Of a stretch of 64,000 bases of DNA, positions 1-12,589 are shown piece by piece; position 1 is the first letter of the stretch, and each line of letters begins with the position of its first letter. The position numbers and the translations under genes were made by a program. The notes under the pieces are model-generated. The model did no database searches and was not told where the DNA came from. It saw only the letters and a list, made by a program, of their open reading frames with translations. This stretch comes from Drosophila persimilis (Eukaryota > Arthropoda > Insecta > Diptera > Drosophilidae), in assembly GCF_003286085.1 (NCBI RefSeq), contig NW_020825289.1, positions 20,300,001 through 20,364,000 on the forward strand. Direction: 5' to 3'.

Positions 1-73
1 CCCATTCAAGGCAGGTTTTCGCGAACTTTCCTGCCCCGCTACGACATAACCTCAACCTCACATTCATTTTCAG
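1..73 (+). other. intron tail of the SET/MYND gene
   Basis: These bases precede a pyrimidine-rich stretch ending in CAG at 71-73, a normal splice acceptor. The upstream exon or exons of the SMYD-type gene lie outside the window. Confidence 0.6.
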
Positions 74-1763
74 ATTGCCCACAATGATCTGCTTGGACGA
101 CACTTGGTGGCCACGCGTACAATAAAGCCCTACGAGATCATACTGAAGGAGGCGCCGCTGGTGCGAGGACCAGCACAGATCACGCCGCCCGTCTGCATGG
201 GATGCCTGAACAGCATCGAGCCCGAGGATCACATCGACTGTGACCTATGCGGATGGCCCCTGTGTGGACCCGAGTGCAAATCGCTCGGGGAGCACAGGGC
301 GGAGTGTCAGCTTACCCAGGAGCGGGGTCAGAAGGTCAACGTTCACGAGTTCAACGGCTCCCATCCGCTGTACACCTGCGTGAGCACCGTGCGCTGTCTG
401 CTCATCGGTGAGACAAGCCCGGAGAAGGCGAGCAAGTTCCAGGAGCTGGAGTCCCTGGAGTCGACCAGGCGTGGGTCCAACCAGTGGAAGGCAGACCTGG
501 CCAGCATTGGCCAGTTCATACCCAAGTGAGTATCACCATTTGGGGAGACTCATGATGCGATTCTAATCTAATCATCGGTTTCCGGCCAGGTTCTTCAAGA
601 CAGAGAAGTTCAGCGAGGAGGAAGTCATGAGAGCAGTGGGTGCCCTCCAGATCAATGGCCACGAAGTCCCCACCTCCGATCCCCCGCACGTGGCCGTCTT
701 CTACACGGCCTCCTTCACGGAGCACTCTTGCATGCCGAATCTGGCCAAGAGCTTCAACAAGAACGGACACTGCATCCTGTGGGCCCCGCGCGAGATCAAG
801 AAAAACTCTCACTTGAGCATCTGCTACTCAGACGCAATGTGGGGTACTGCTGATCGACAGCGGCATCTCGTTCAGACGAAGCTCTTCAAGTGCGCCTGCG
901 ATCGCTGTACCGATGTCACGGAGCTGGGCACCAACTACAGCGCCATAAAGTGTGAGGACCGACGGTGCGATGGTCTGATGCTGCCAAGCAAAACCGACGA
1001 TTGGAATGGAAGTTGGAAGTGAGTGTCACGGCGTATCGCCGTACCGTGCGCTCCCTTTTAATACTCCAATAACCTTGTGCTCCTTTCCAGGTGCCGCGAG
1101 TGCCAGAAACAGGTACAGAAGCATTATATAGACCAGATCCTGGAGCGTGCGGGCAAGGACCTGCAGAGCATGGAGAAAACGGCCGAAAACGGTTTAAAGT
1201 GAGTAATTTCCAGATGGCAAAGTTGTCTCAACTCGGCACTCTTCTCCCTTCTACAGATACCTGAAGCACTACGAGAAGTGGCTGCCGCCGCGGCACTACC
1301 ACATGAGTGAAGTTAAGATTCTGCTGGTCCAGCTCCTGGCCAAGGATCAGCAGGAGCTGATGGTAATGCCCGACGACAAGTTGGCACTGAAGCTGCAGTT
1401 CGCCTGGGATCTCGTCCAACTATACGAGACCATTGCGCCATGTAAGGGCCATAACTGATATTTTGCAGCGTATGCGGGGGCGTTATCTCAAGTGATTCTA
1501 TCCTATTATGTGTATCCACAGGTGAGGTACGCACGCTCGGCACGCTTTGTTTCGAGCTGCACTCGGCCATTGCCGAGCAAACACGTCGCGTGTCCCTGGA
1601 GACGAGTCTGTCACCCAAGGACCGGCTGGAGGAGTCACTCCTGTACGTGGACAAATGCGTGAACTACCTGCAGTACGAGTCGGACATCTTTGTGGAGGGT
1701 CACATTCTCAAACAGGCCAAGATCAATCGCGATGCCTTGCGCATGGTCATGAGGATCTCCTAG
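74..1763 (+). CDS. SMYD-type SET and MYND domain protein (SmydA family), 5' partial
   Basis: Coding exons: 74-525, 590-1018, 1091-1198, 1257-1441 and 1522-1763 (stop TAG), all joined in phase by GT-AG introns. The protein begins mid-domain at the window edge. A MYND zinc finger follows early, with the CxxC, CxxC, CxxxC and HxxxC spacing beginning at VCMGC. Exon 2 has the SET core motif HSCMPN (S-adenosylmethionine pocket) and a SICYSD segment, then a post-SET cysteine cluster CACDRC. The C-terminal half is helical, as in SMYD proteins. The family comprises putative protein lysine methyltransferases; arthropod SmydA members have diverged and many substrates are unknown. In D. melanogaster a SmydA gene near Mdr50 fits this place, but I cannot fix the paralog number. 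Gene end 1.2 kb before Mdr50, same strand. Confidence 0.85.
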
Positions 1764-2975
1764 CTGGCCTCCCCCCAATCCGTTGCCGGCAATTGAATCA
1801 GAGTACCCATGTCGTCCAGAGATAATCAGCAATTATTCAGAAGTGCCAGCTAGCCTCTCGCAGGGGGTCTCAAGTGCATGCCTGTTTCGAAATCAGAAAT
1901 AAATTATCATTACTGGATTTGCTTAATTGTCTACCACCGACTGATTTCCACAATCGGATTCGCCGAATCACCGAACAGTACCATTCAATCTGCAGAGTAA
2001 TGCTATCGTTCGTCTTTCTCACGCGCCCACGTCATAATTCGATTTGTACAATATATTCGGGCGCGTGAGGAAGGCCCGATAAGGGCAAGACATTCAGTTT
2101 TGGTGTGTTCGTACTCTATACTACTTGTCCTGCTATCTCCGGCAGCCCCGCACTCTGTCCACCTCTCATCATTCGATAACTATACGAATTTTTTCCATTT
2201 ATTACTAATTCATAGCTGAGGGTGGATCATGCGCGAACTGTTTCCCCAAATTAAAAGGAATCAAAGCAGCAATTACTCATTAGTACGATGAATCAGCTTA
2301 TCCCACATTTTATAGACCTTTTTTATATAAATATAAATGGGCTTACTGCTGGACAAGTCAGGATTCAGGATTCAGGATTCACAATGAAACCTTAGAAAAT
2401 ATATGTACATATACCAGTTGAAGATATACTCACACTATATGCTTTAATGCCAAGATCGATTGTAGTTTTGTATATGCAATCAATAGATTTAGTGCATTTA
2501 CCTGAAATCCCATCAAATCCCACCAATTGATCATGGAATATAAAAAAGTAGACAGTTGCCAACTGCTGCCATTAAGAATACCCCATCACCAGGTGGAGCA
2601 AATGGCATTCCAATGGGATCGATCACTCAGATTTCGCGTCTTTATGTTCTAAGGTATTTCATTCATTCCATGGCATTGCTGGCCAGGCATTTCACCAGCA
2701 GACCAGAATCACCGTTAGTCTTAAGAATTGGGCACTTCGATTCGTTCAATTAACATGGTCGATAAGCACTATCAGACGTGATAAGGCCCGCTTATATGGC
2801 TCTTGACTGCTCGGAGCATTATGAATATACATATAAATGACCGCACCTGGGCACAAATTTTAATAGTCTCTTTCGCTCAGCGGTACCACTAGGATTACGA
2901 GGAGGTCTCTGATACCTTAAACGGATTGATATTTAAATCGATATAGTGTGGCTTTTTCTTCGGTACAAAAAAAGG
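1764..2975. other. 3' UTR and intergenic region before Mdr50
   Basis: Holds the short 3' UTR of the SET/MYND gene with a poly(A) signal at 1898. The remainder is AT-rich and should contain the Mdr50 promoter and 5' UTR; a possible initiator lies near 2875-2885 (CTCAG). Small open frames here have no recognisable domain or fly codon usage. No RNA gene seen. Confidence 0.5.
1898..1903 (+). terminator. poly(A) signal AATAAA of the SET/MYND gene
   Basis: Canonical AATAAA 135 nt after the TAG stop. Confidence 0.6.
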
Positions 2976-5900
2976 ATGACAGCCTCGAACGGCGTCATCG
3001 TCAAGGACGACGATGACAAATCGCGTTTGCAGTACAAAACGAACATCGTCCTGGGATCAGCAGCATTCGAAGACCAGGACAAAGACTTAAAGAGCTTGTA
3101 AGTTGGAATAAGGGCCACGGAAAAGATCAAAGGACATTCAAAGTGCAAAAGTGAATCATTGGTGCAATTCTGCAAGAAATTAAAAATTAACTGTGCAACA
3201 AATAGAACAGTGGTTAAATAGACTGAAGAGTATCTACTCATTCAGAACCGAACCTGAGCGATCATTTAGTTTCTCCGAAAGAGATGAGTTTCTCCCAGTA
3301 TAATGAAAGGAAGCACTTCTATAATTTTTTTTTATATGAAATATGTATACCCCTGCCTTGCCATTGTTGTGTGCAAGAAATTTAAAAGAAGTATTTAACC
3401 TTTACCAAAATGGCACTTCAACGATGACATTGCAAATTATACCATAATAAAAAAAATCAAGTGACGACCTTGTTGATACCCTCTCAAGCCTCAAGTGTGT
3501 CACTTCTCTGTTCATCCAATATCCAATACAATGTTTTCGATAGATTCCAGGCATTAATAGATCTGCTGAATATTCAAATGTTAGACGATTCGTTGAGATC
3601 TTTTTGAGTGCGGTGATATAGAGTGATAGTTCTAATTTCCAACTATATAATTAGGCAATGTATCTCGTTTTTAACATTCATTCGTTCATCGATGATTAGG
3701 GTATCGTATCGTTCATCGATGTCTAAAACAATAAATTTAGAAAACAACAAAAAGCACAATAAAGCACGTCTGCGGCACAGCATGATAATATTATATTATA
3801 TTACGTTCTACATATGGACGCGCGTATGTCGCCATTTTGATATGGGCATGCGGACGTGTAGTAGGCGGCTGATATGAGTTGATACTGGTGTCATTCGAAG
3901 ATAAGGAATTTGCAATCGCCAGGCGATAGGGCCACGCCACTGATAGTTTCATGTTCAAGCGGTTATGGCGTCAATAGAAAGGACTGTGTTAATGACCGAT
4001 GATTGGCGTGCGCGTCGCCCTTTATTGCAGTGCTCCCAACAAGACGAAAAAAAAGAATTCTAAGCATGACGAGGCGGAAGAGGAGGAGCAGGACGATGGC
4101 TCCTACAAAGAGGAGGTCAAACAGGTTGGCTACTTCCAGATGTTCCGCTATGCCACCACCAAGGACCGCATGCTCTATGTCATCGGACTTCTGTCCGCCG
4201 TAGCCACTGGTCTCACGACTCCCGCCAACAGCTTAATCTTCGGCAACCTGGCAAACGTAAGTGGCAGTAGTTTTTGTGTGGTTCCATCTCTCATACGCAT
4301 TCTATATAATCCTACATCCTATAGAACTTTATCGATTTGACCGGGGCAGATGAGGGTAGGACGTACCAACGTGACGGTGACGACGAGGGAGACTTGCTCC
4401 TCGACAAGGTGCGGGAGTTCTCTCTGCAGAACACATACATTGGAATTGTGATGCTGGTGTGCTCCTATCTCTCCATCACCTGCTTCAATTACGCCGCCCA
4501 CTCGCAGATTCTGACCATCCGCTCCAAGTTCTTCCGCTCCATCCTGCACCAGGACATGAGCTGGTATGACTTCAACCAGAGCGGCGAAGTGGCCAGCCGT
4601 ATGAACGAGTAAGTTGCTCCCCAAACATCCATCCATCCATCCCCCCATCAATCGCTCACTGTTCTCCCTCCCATCTCTCCCTCTCCCCCAGGGATCTGTC
4701 CAAAATGGAAGATGGTCTCGCCGAAAAAGTCGTCATGTTCGTCCACTACTTTGTGTCCTTTGTGGGATCCCTGGTGCTGGCCTTTGTCAAAGGCTGGCAG
4801 CTGTCTCTGGTGTGCCTTACGAGCCTGCCGCTAACTTTCGTCGCGATGGGACTGGTGTCGGTGGCGACCTCCAGGCTGGCCAAGCAAGAGGTTACCCAGT
4901 ACGCTGGAGCAGCAGTCGTGGCCGAGGGCGCCCTGTCCGGGATTCGCACGGTAAAGGCGTTCGAGGGAGAGGAGAAGGAGGTGTCCGCCTACAAGGAACG
5001 CGTTGTGGCCGCCAAGCTGTTGAACATCAAACGCAATATGTTCTCCGGCATCGGCTTCGGCATGCTCTGGTTCTTCATCTATGCCTCGTACGCTTTGGCC
5101 TTCTGGTACGGCGTGGGGCTGGTAATCAAGGGGTACCACGATCCGTATTATGCCAGCTACGACGCCGGCACGATGATCACCGTATTCTTCTCGGTGATGA
5201 TGGGTTCGATGAACATTGGCATGGCCGCGCCCTACATCGAGGCATTCGGCATTGCCAAGGGCGCCTGCGCGAAGGTCTTCCACATCATCGAGCAGATCCC
5301 CACCATCAATCCCATCGGCCATCAAGGTAAGAACCTCAACGAGCCCCTCACGACCATCGAGTTTCGTGACGTCGAGTTCCAGTATCCGACGCGCAGCGAG
5401 ATTCCCATTTTGAACCGTCTCAACCTAAAGATCCATCGCGGCCAGACGGTGGCCCTGGTCGGACCCTCCGGCTGCGGCAAGTCCACCTGCATCCAGCTGC
5501 TGCAGCGCTTCTACGACCCCGCCGGCGGCGATCTATTCTTCAACGGCACCAGCCTGCGAGACATCGACATCAACTGGCTGCGCTCCCGCATTGGAGTCGT
5601 CGGCCAGGAGCCCGTGCTCTTTGCTACATCGATCTACGAGAACATCCGCTACGGACGCGAGGACGCCACTCGGGCTGATATTGAGGCGGCGGCCGAAGCC
5701 GCCAATGCGGCCGTGTTCATAAAAAAGTTGCCACGCGGCTATGATACGCTGGTGGGCGAACGCGGAGCTCAGTTGTCCGGAGGCCAGAAGCAGCGAATTG
5801 CCATTGCACGGGCCCTGATTCGCGACCCGGAGATACTGCTGTTGGACGAGGCCACCTCGGCCCTGGACACTGCCAGTGAGGCGAAGGTGCAGGCAGCCCT

Positions 5901-8364
5901 GGAGAAGGTCAGCGCCGGACGCACGACCGTCATTGTGGCCCATCGGCTGTCGACGGTACGCCGGGCGGACCGCATCGTCGTGATCAATAAGGGCGAGGTG
6001 GTGGAGAGCGGTACGCACCATGAGCTGATGATGCTGAAGAGCCACTACTTCAATCTGGTTACCACCCAGCTGGGCGAGGATGACGGTACCGTACTCAGCC
6101 CCAGCGGGGACATTTACAAGAACTTCGTCATCAAGGACGAGGACGAGGAGGAGATAAAGGTGCTGGAGGAGGACGATGAGAAGGAGCTAGAGGCCGTCGC
6201 GAAGGACAAGAAGAAGAAGAAGAAGGTCAAGGACCCCAACGAGGTCAAGCCCATGGCGGAGGTGATGAAGATGAACAAGCCGGAGTGGGCGCAGGTCACC
6301 GTCGGCTGCATATCTTCGGTGATCATGGGCTGTGCCATGCCCATCTTTGCCGTACTCTTCGGCAGCATCCTGCAGGTGCTCTCAGTCAAGAACAACGACG
6401 AGTACGTCCGCGAGAACAGCAACCAGTACAGTCTTTACTTCTTGATCGCCGGCATTGTCGTGGGCATCGCTACCTTCATGCAGATCTACTTCTTTGGCAT
6501 CGCCGGAGAGCGGCTCACGGAGCGCCTGCGCGGCCTCATGTTCGAGAGGATGCTGAAACAGGAAGTGGCCTGGTTCGATGACAAGGCGAACGGCACAGGG
6601 AGTCTGTGCGCCCGCCTCTCCGGCGATGCCGCCGCTGTCCAAGGCGTAAGTTGTACCACAATTCCACAATGAATCCTCTCCTGATTGCTTTCTTCACCAA
6701 TTGATTCGCGCAGGCAACTGGCCAGAGAATCGGCACGATCATTCAGTCTGTTTCCACGCTAGCCCTCGGTATCGGTCTGTCCATGTACTACGAGTGGAGT
6801 CTGGGTCTGGTCGCCCTCGCCTTCACGCCCTTCATCCTCATCGCATTTTACATGCAGCGCATGCTCATGGCCGAAGAGAACATGGGCACGGCCAAGACCA
6901 TGGAGAACTGCACCAAGCTGGCCGTCGAGGTAGTCTCCAACATCCGCACCGTCGTCTCCCTGGGACGCGAGGAGATGTTCCACCAGACATACATCGGCAT
7001 GCTCATCCCGTCCGTAAATGTGAGTGGCCACCAGGCTGGAACCATACCCGACTCGATCCCTAATCGACTATATCCGACTATCCACTATACCCACAGAAAG
7101 CGAAGAAAAACACCCACTTCCGCGGCCTGGTCTACGGCCTCGCTCGCTCCCTGATGTTCTTTGCGTATGCCGCCTGCATGTACTACGGCACCTGGTGCGT
7201 GATAAATCGGGGCATCATGTTCGGAGATGTCTTCAAGTAAGTGCCCAAATAGAGTGCAGAACAAGAGAGGACCAGTCCTAAAGTTACCTTCCCTTCCCTT
7301 TCAGAGTATCCCAGGCTTTGATCATGGGAACGGCTTCGATTGCCAACGCCCTGGCCTTTGCCCCCAACATGCAGAAGGGAATCTCAGCCGCTAAGACGAT
7401 CTTCACCTTCCTGCGGCGCCAGCCCATGATCGTGGACCGGCCGGGAGTGTCGCGCGAACCGTGGCACTGCCAGGGCAATGTCACTTACGACAAGGTTGAG
7501 TTTAGCTATCCCACGCGCAGAGAGATCCAGGTGCTCAAGGGTCTGGAACTGGGAGTCAAAAAGGGCCAGAAGGTGGCCCTGGTGGGTCCCTCCGGGTGCG
7601 GCAAGTCCACCTGCATCCAGCTGATCCAGCGCTTCTATGACGTGGACGAGGGTGCCGCCCTCATCGATGAGCACGATGTTCGAGACGTCTCGATGTCAAA
7701 TCTGCGCCAGCAGCTCGGCATCGTGTCCCAGGAGCCGATCCTCTTCGACCGCACCATCCGGCAGAACATTGCCTATGGCGACAACACGAGGTCTGTCACC
7801 GACCAGGAGATCATGTCAGCCTGCATGAAGTCTAATATTCACGAGTTCATCGCGAACCTGCCGCTGGTAAGCATCCAGAATCCGCAATCCACATCCCCCC
7901 CCCCCCCCTCCCCCCCTGATGATTCAAGTAAAATACGTGATTTCCTCCTAGGGTTACGACACGAGAATGGGAGAGAAGGGAGCCCAGCTGTCCGGCGGTC
8001 AGAAGCAGCGCATTGCCATCGCGCGCGCCCTCATACGGAACCCCAAGATCATGCTGCTCGACGAAGCCACCTCGGCACTGGACGCCGAGAGTGAAAAGGT
8101 TGGTACATCCCTCATTCAGCTGAGCTCTCAACAATCATTATCTTTCGCTTTATTCTTTGGTAGGTTGTCCAAGATGCTCTGGATGCCGCATCCGAGGGTC
8201 GCACAACGATCAGCATAGCTCACAGACTGTCCACAGTCGTCCATTCGGATGTGATATTTGTGTTTGAGAACGGCGTAGTCTGCGAGACCGGCTCCCACAA
8301 GGATTTGCTGGAGAATCGCGGCCTCTACTACACGCTCTACAAGCTGCAGAGCGGGGCCATGTAG
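2976..8364 (+). CDS. Mdr50: ABC transporter, P-glycoprotein/MDR type (ABCB full transporter)
   Basis: Coding exons: 2976-3097, 4031-4256, 4325-4608, 4692-6645, 6714-7019, 7097-7236, 7305-7866, 7952-8098, 8164-8364; 1313 aa, the usual ABCB1 length. Two TMD-NBD halves: NBD1 has Walker [10 protein letters not shown] near residue 468, signature LSGGQKQR near 572 and Walker [15 protein letters not shown]2 has the same motifs near 1104 and 1210. A strongly acidic then lysine-rich linker (about residues 690-735) joins the halves. The family exports hydrophobic drugs and xenobiotics across the plasma membrane using ATP. Mdr50 is chosen over Mdr49/Mdr65 from the neighbours (Hsc70-5, CG8531, beta4GalNAcTA). 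The start is an ATG in a small first exon joined in phase across a 933-nt intron; methionines in the second exon are in unsuitable contexts. Confidence 0.93.
3098..4030 (+). other. first coding intron of Mdr50
   Basis: 933 nt between GTAAGT and TTGCAG. AT-rich with two close copies of TTCATCGATG near 3685-3722; nothing coding is supported. Possible regulatory content only. Confidence 0.6.
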
Positions 8365-9154
8365 ACACCGCCATGCCATTCGCCATAGCTTACGATACCA
8401 TAGCATAGATCTAGATATAGCTTAAGGATCTGCACTGCGATCAAAGACCCCCTGTAGTATCATCCTGTACAAATAAGTTCATAGTCCTAATATTATTTAT
8501 CTATTTTAAAGAGTCTCCTCCCAGGAATTTTTGAATGAATTTAATTCAAAACCCAATTAAAACATATATACTTGTATATTGTAAATATTTGTTTTGTATT
8601 TTAAGTTTACATCGATTGTTAAATTTAATTGCATTTTACCCAGTGTCGATTGGTTGTCCACTGGAAACCAACGACCAAATGTAGCTTGAAGTAGGCGTCC
8701 AACTGTCCGTGTCCGTAAAGCTTATTCAGTCGCGTGGCCGTTTTCCGGCCGTATTTGTGCTGTGCTCCTTATCGTACAACTAGAATTTAGTTAGAGTAAA
8801 CGTAAAAATAAGCGAAATCTTACAGGGAACACAGCACCGCACTGGCCACGCACTGAAAGGACAGCGCAGCTCCAGATGGGTAGGGGAAATCCATCGATCG
8901 GTTCCATAATAAACAATAAAAACTTTATGTAATTGATCGCTGGCTCCCATTTGTGGATGGGATGGTGTTCGTTTTCTGGGTTCTGTCACTTCTTTCACAT
9001 TTTTGGGTAAACGCTATGCCGGTTGTTCACGTGTGATTGTGGTTTATGATTTGGAAAAGGAATATGATGTAACTATGTTAAACGTAAATCTTAATAAAAA
9101 TCCAGGGAAGGCTATCACTAAATAAGAGAACAACTATGACTATGGTTGCCTAAT
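8365..9154. other. convergent 3' region, Mdr50 and Hsc70-5
   Basis: 3' UTRs of two convergent genes. AT-rich near 8500-8640. No open frame with support, no canonical AATAAA close to the Mdr50 stop (AATTAAA near 8555 may serve). Confidence 0.5.
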
Positions 9155-11896
9155 TTAGTTCTTGTCTTCCTTCTTTTTCTCGCCAGAAGCGTCGCTGCCT
9201 GAACTGCTGCTGTCGGCGCTGTCGGTGGATCCGGCGCCAGCATTGCTCTCGCGCTCAGCGGACATCTGCCAAAAGAAAGAATCAATTGATATACTGATTA
9301 GACAGACACAGGTCACATATATTTGGGCAACATACCTTCTTGTAGGCCATCTCAAAGAGCTTCAACGAAGCCTGCTGCAGCGAGCTGGTGGCCTTCCTGA
9401 CCTCCTCCAAGTCGGCGGTTTCCTTGTTGGCCAGCAACGTGCGCAGATCGGCAATCTCCTTCTTAAGCTTCTCGCACTGCAATTAAACCGAATCGGATCA
9501 GTCAGATCGAAACCTAACTATTCCTTGTCTATGCATACCTCCTCTGCGGGCAACTGGCTCTTGAACTCCTCCATCTTGGTCTCAGTGTCGTGCACTATGC
9601 TCTCGCCCTGGTTGACGATCTCGATCAGTTCGCGCTTGATCTTGTCGGCGCTGGCGTATTCCTCGGCCTTCTTGATCATGTTCTCGATTTCGTCCTTGCT
9701 CAGACCGCCGCTCGACTGGATGACAATCTGTTGCTCCTTGCCGGTGCCCTTGTCCTTGGCCGAAACGTGCACAATGCCGTTGGCATCGATATCGAAGACC
9801 ACTTCAATCTGGGGCACTCCGCGGGGTGCGGGTGGGATGCCGACCAGTGTGAAGGAGCCCAGCTTCTTGTTGTCGTTGGCCATCTCACGCTCTCCCTGGT
9901 GCACCTTGATCTCCACCTGGGTCTGGCCATCGCTGGCTGTCGAGAAGACCTGCGACTTCTTGGTGGGGATCGTGGTGTTGCGCGAAATCAGGCGAGTGAA
10001 CACTCCGCCAAGGGTCTCAATGCCCAGCGACAAGGGAGTGACATCGAGCAGGAGCACATCAGTGACATCACCAGCCAAGACTCCGCCCTGAACGGCTGCA
10101 CCGACGGCCACCGCCTCATCGGGATTGACGGAGCGCGATGGCTGACGTCCGAACAGTTCCTGCACGGTGGACTGAACCTTGGGCATGCGGGTCATGCCAC
10201 CAACCAACAGGACCTCTCCAATCTCTGACTTGGCCACCTCGGCATCGGACAGTGCCTTCTGGCAGGGCTGAATGGTGCGCTTGATGAGATCACCCACAAG
10301 GCTCTCCAACTTGGAGCGTGTCATCTTCAGGTTCATGTGCTGGGGACCGGCAGAGTCCATTGTCAGGTAGGGCAGATTGATGTCGGTCTGCTGGGAAGAG
10401 GATAGCTCGCACTTGGCTTTTTCGGCCGCCTCCTTCAGGCGCTGCATAGCAATGTTGTCCTTGCGGATGTCAATGCCGGTGTCCTTCTTGAATTCGGCCA
10501 CCAGGAAGTTTACGATGTGGTTATCGAAATCCTCACCACCCAGCAGGGTGTCGCCGTTGGTTGACTTGACCTCGAAGACTCCCTTCTGGATTTCCAGAAT
10601 GGAGATATCGAAAGTGCCGCCACCCAGATCGTAAACGGCAATGCTGAAAATTTAGAGTGAAAGTAATGAAACCATCTACAATGCATTCAAGAGCAATAAA
10701 AAAAGCATTGAACTCCAAGGTACACTTACATTTTGTCCTCCGTCTTATCCATGCCGTAGGCCAGGGCCGCTGCTGTGGGCTCGTTGATTACACGCAAAAC
10801 ATTAAGACCGGCAATCTGTCCGGCATCCTTGGTGGCCTGACGCTGCGAGTCATTGAAGTAGGCGGGCACAGTCACCACGGCGTTCTTTACAGGTGTATTC
10901 AAGTAGGCCTCGGCCGTCTCTTTCATCTTAATTAGGATGAATGCGCCAATCTGTGAGGGGGAGTACACTTTGCCATCGGTGGACGACACCCAGGCATCTC
11001 CATTCGAAGCCTTGACAACCTTGTAGGACAGATTGCTGATGTCCTTCTTCACCTCGGGATCGTCAAAACGTCTGCCAATCAGGCGCTTTGTGGCGTAGAA
11101 GGTGTTTTCAGAGTTGGTCACAGCCTGACGCTTGGCTGGCATGCCCACCAGGCGTTCGCCATCCTTGGTGAAGGCGACGTGGGAGGGCGTGGTGCGGGCT
11201 CCCTCGGCGTTCTCAATGACCTTTGCCTGCTTGCCCTCCATGACGGCCAGGCAGGAGTTGGTGGTGCCCAAATCGATGCCAATAACTGCACCCTTGACCT
11301 CGCCAGACCTAAAAAAAGAGTGAAATATGGATTGCTCGTGAGCAGATGGTGAAAAACCGAAAATTGATAACGCCAGCAAAGAGCTTAGATAAGCGACTAG
11401 GCCGCGCCTCTATCTCTGTTCGAGCAAGAAGCTCCAGATGTTTCCAACAATCAAGAGCTGAACTCTTGGCATCCATTGTGATGCAACATCGAGTGTCTGC
11501 TGGAAGCTAAAATCTTTTTGGCAGGTTCCATTACATAAGCACAACTACACAACTACCTAGGGGACCGGTCGGTCAGTCGGCACTCTCTTTTTCGTTTTAA
11601 TTTCATTGTAAATGTAAATTAATTAAAGATCACTTACTTGTAGCGCTGCTGACCCCACAGTCCATTGCTTGCACCTGGCAGGCTCTGTAAAGAGGAGAGA
11701 ATGCATCGATCTTTATAGAATGTTCGCGCAAAACATGACCCGCAACGAGCCGAGCGTGAGCATGCCGCTCCGGCTATTATGTAAAGACGGCGGCCGTGGT
11801 ACTTACGCGGAAGATGCTAGAAGCTCCCGATGCATTTGTGGGCACAACGCCGGCTTGGCGTGCGAGACGTGGCAACAACCTAGGAACACGCAGCAT
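9155..11896 (-). CDS. Hsc70-5: mitochondrial Hsp70 (mortalin/HSPA9)
   Basis: Exons in transcript order: 11807-11896, 11638-11684, 10730-11308, 9539-10643, 9336-9476, 9155-9265; 690 aa. The first exon encodes an Arg-rich, acid-free presequence ([16 protein letters not shown]) typical of matrix import. The ATPase domain starts with [10 protein letters not shown], and phosphate-2 motif DLGGGTFD lies at an exon junction; the substrate-binding domain and a Ser/Asp-rich C-terminus ending KKEDKN follow. This chaperone drives protein import with TIM23 and folds matrix proteins, and supports Fe-S cluster assembly. It lacks the cytosolic EEVD and ER KDEL tails. Divergent from the mitochondrial J-protein gene at 12590, suggesting shared control. 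Confidence 0.96.
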
Positions 11897-12029
11897 TTTC
11901 GGTATTTACTTTAATTACACAATGTCAAATTAAAAAGCAAAATTTCGTCAGGCGAGCACGTTTCCCGTATGTGGCGAGGGCTGGAAAAAAGTAATCGGTC
12001 ACCAACGGAACGATAGGTTTTACTGGTTT

Positions 12030-12095
12030 TCACCCAGAGTTGACAGCATTCGCTTGTGCAGGTTCGATTATTTAAAATACAATAAGTTTTGATGT
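12030..12095 (+). repeat. diverged repeat, copy 1
   Basis: Shares CACCCAG, GTTCGATTATTT and GATGTTTGAGTGA-like blocks in the same order with 12356-12410, with extra bases between blocks. Confidence 0.45.
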
Positions 12096-12347
12096 TTGAG
12101 TGATGCAGAATCGCTGCTGTGATATTTATATATCAGTGTTACTTCTCGATTGTGACACCTTCTATCCTCGAGCACAAAACAAGGTGTGCAAATCCAGGAA
12201 AAGTCGATGGTTTGGTGGGTTTTCCTGGTCAATTGTTGGGAAATGCAGTTCCAATCATCACCATATGTTATTTAAGTACAGAATTTAAAAGTATTGAAAG
12301 AGACTCATTGTTGGCAACCGGTAATGGAGGTCCGATTCAAGTTCGGC

Positions 12348-12355
12348 TATCGATA
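12348..12355. promoter_or_regulatory. DRE-like site TATCGATA
   Basis: Exact TATCGATA palindrome, the core of the DNA replication-related element bound by DREF, inside the Hsc70-5/CG8531 promoter region. Function inferred from position. Confidence 0.5.
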
Positions 12356-12410
12356 TCACCCAGGGCTGATAGCATGTTCGATTATTTGAACCGATGTTTG
12401 AGTGAGTGTG
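12356..12410 (+). repeat. diverged repeat, copy 2
   Basis: Second copy of the block set at 12030-12095, about 325 nt downstream. Confidence 0.45.
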
Positions 12411-12589
12411 ACCATAAACTATCGGACCTTCCCAACACATGTATATCAGCCTATCATTGCGTAAAGCTATCCAAAAATTTTGAAATACAAATTAACACAG
12501 AGAACGCCGGTGAGGTGCGTGCGCTGCCATTCTGTCTGACTACCAAGCACCGCTTAACCTAACAGGGGCAGTATTTACCGGCCTGCGCC

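Larger units (their letters stand above)
11897..12589. promoter_or_regulatory. bidirectional promoter region, Hsc70-5 / CG8531
   Basis: 693 nt between the two start codons of head-to-head genes. It contains a TATCGATA DRE at 12348 and a diverged internal repeat (about 12030-12095 and 12356-12410). A 147-codon open frame at 12119-12562 has no recognisable domain and runs through the repeat, so I do not call it a gene. Transcription starts for both genes should lie here. Confidence 0.6.

Noticed and set aside
7893..7916. Poly-C run in an Mdr50 intron as a regulatory element
   Set aside because: Near-uninterrupted C run just after a donor; more likely a slippage-prone homopolymer or assembly uncertainty.
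9162..10091. 309-codon plus-strand open frame over Hsc70-5
   Set aside because: Antisense shadow of the Hsp70 coding exons; no independent domain.
12119..12562. 147-codon open frame before CG8531
   Set aside because: Runs through promoter DNA and a diverged repeat, with no domain and no splice link to the J-protein exons.
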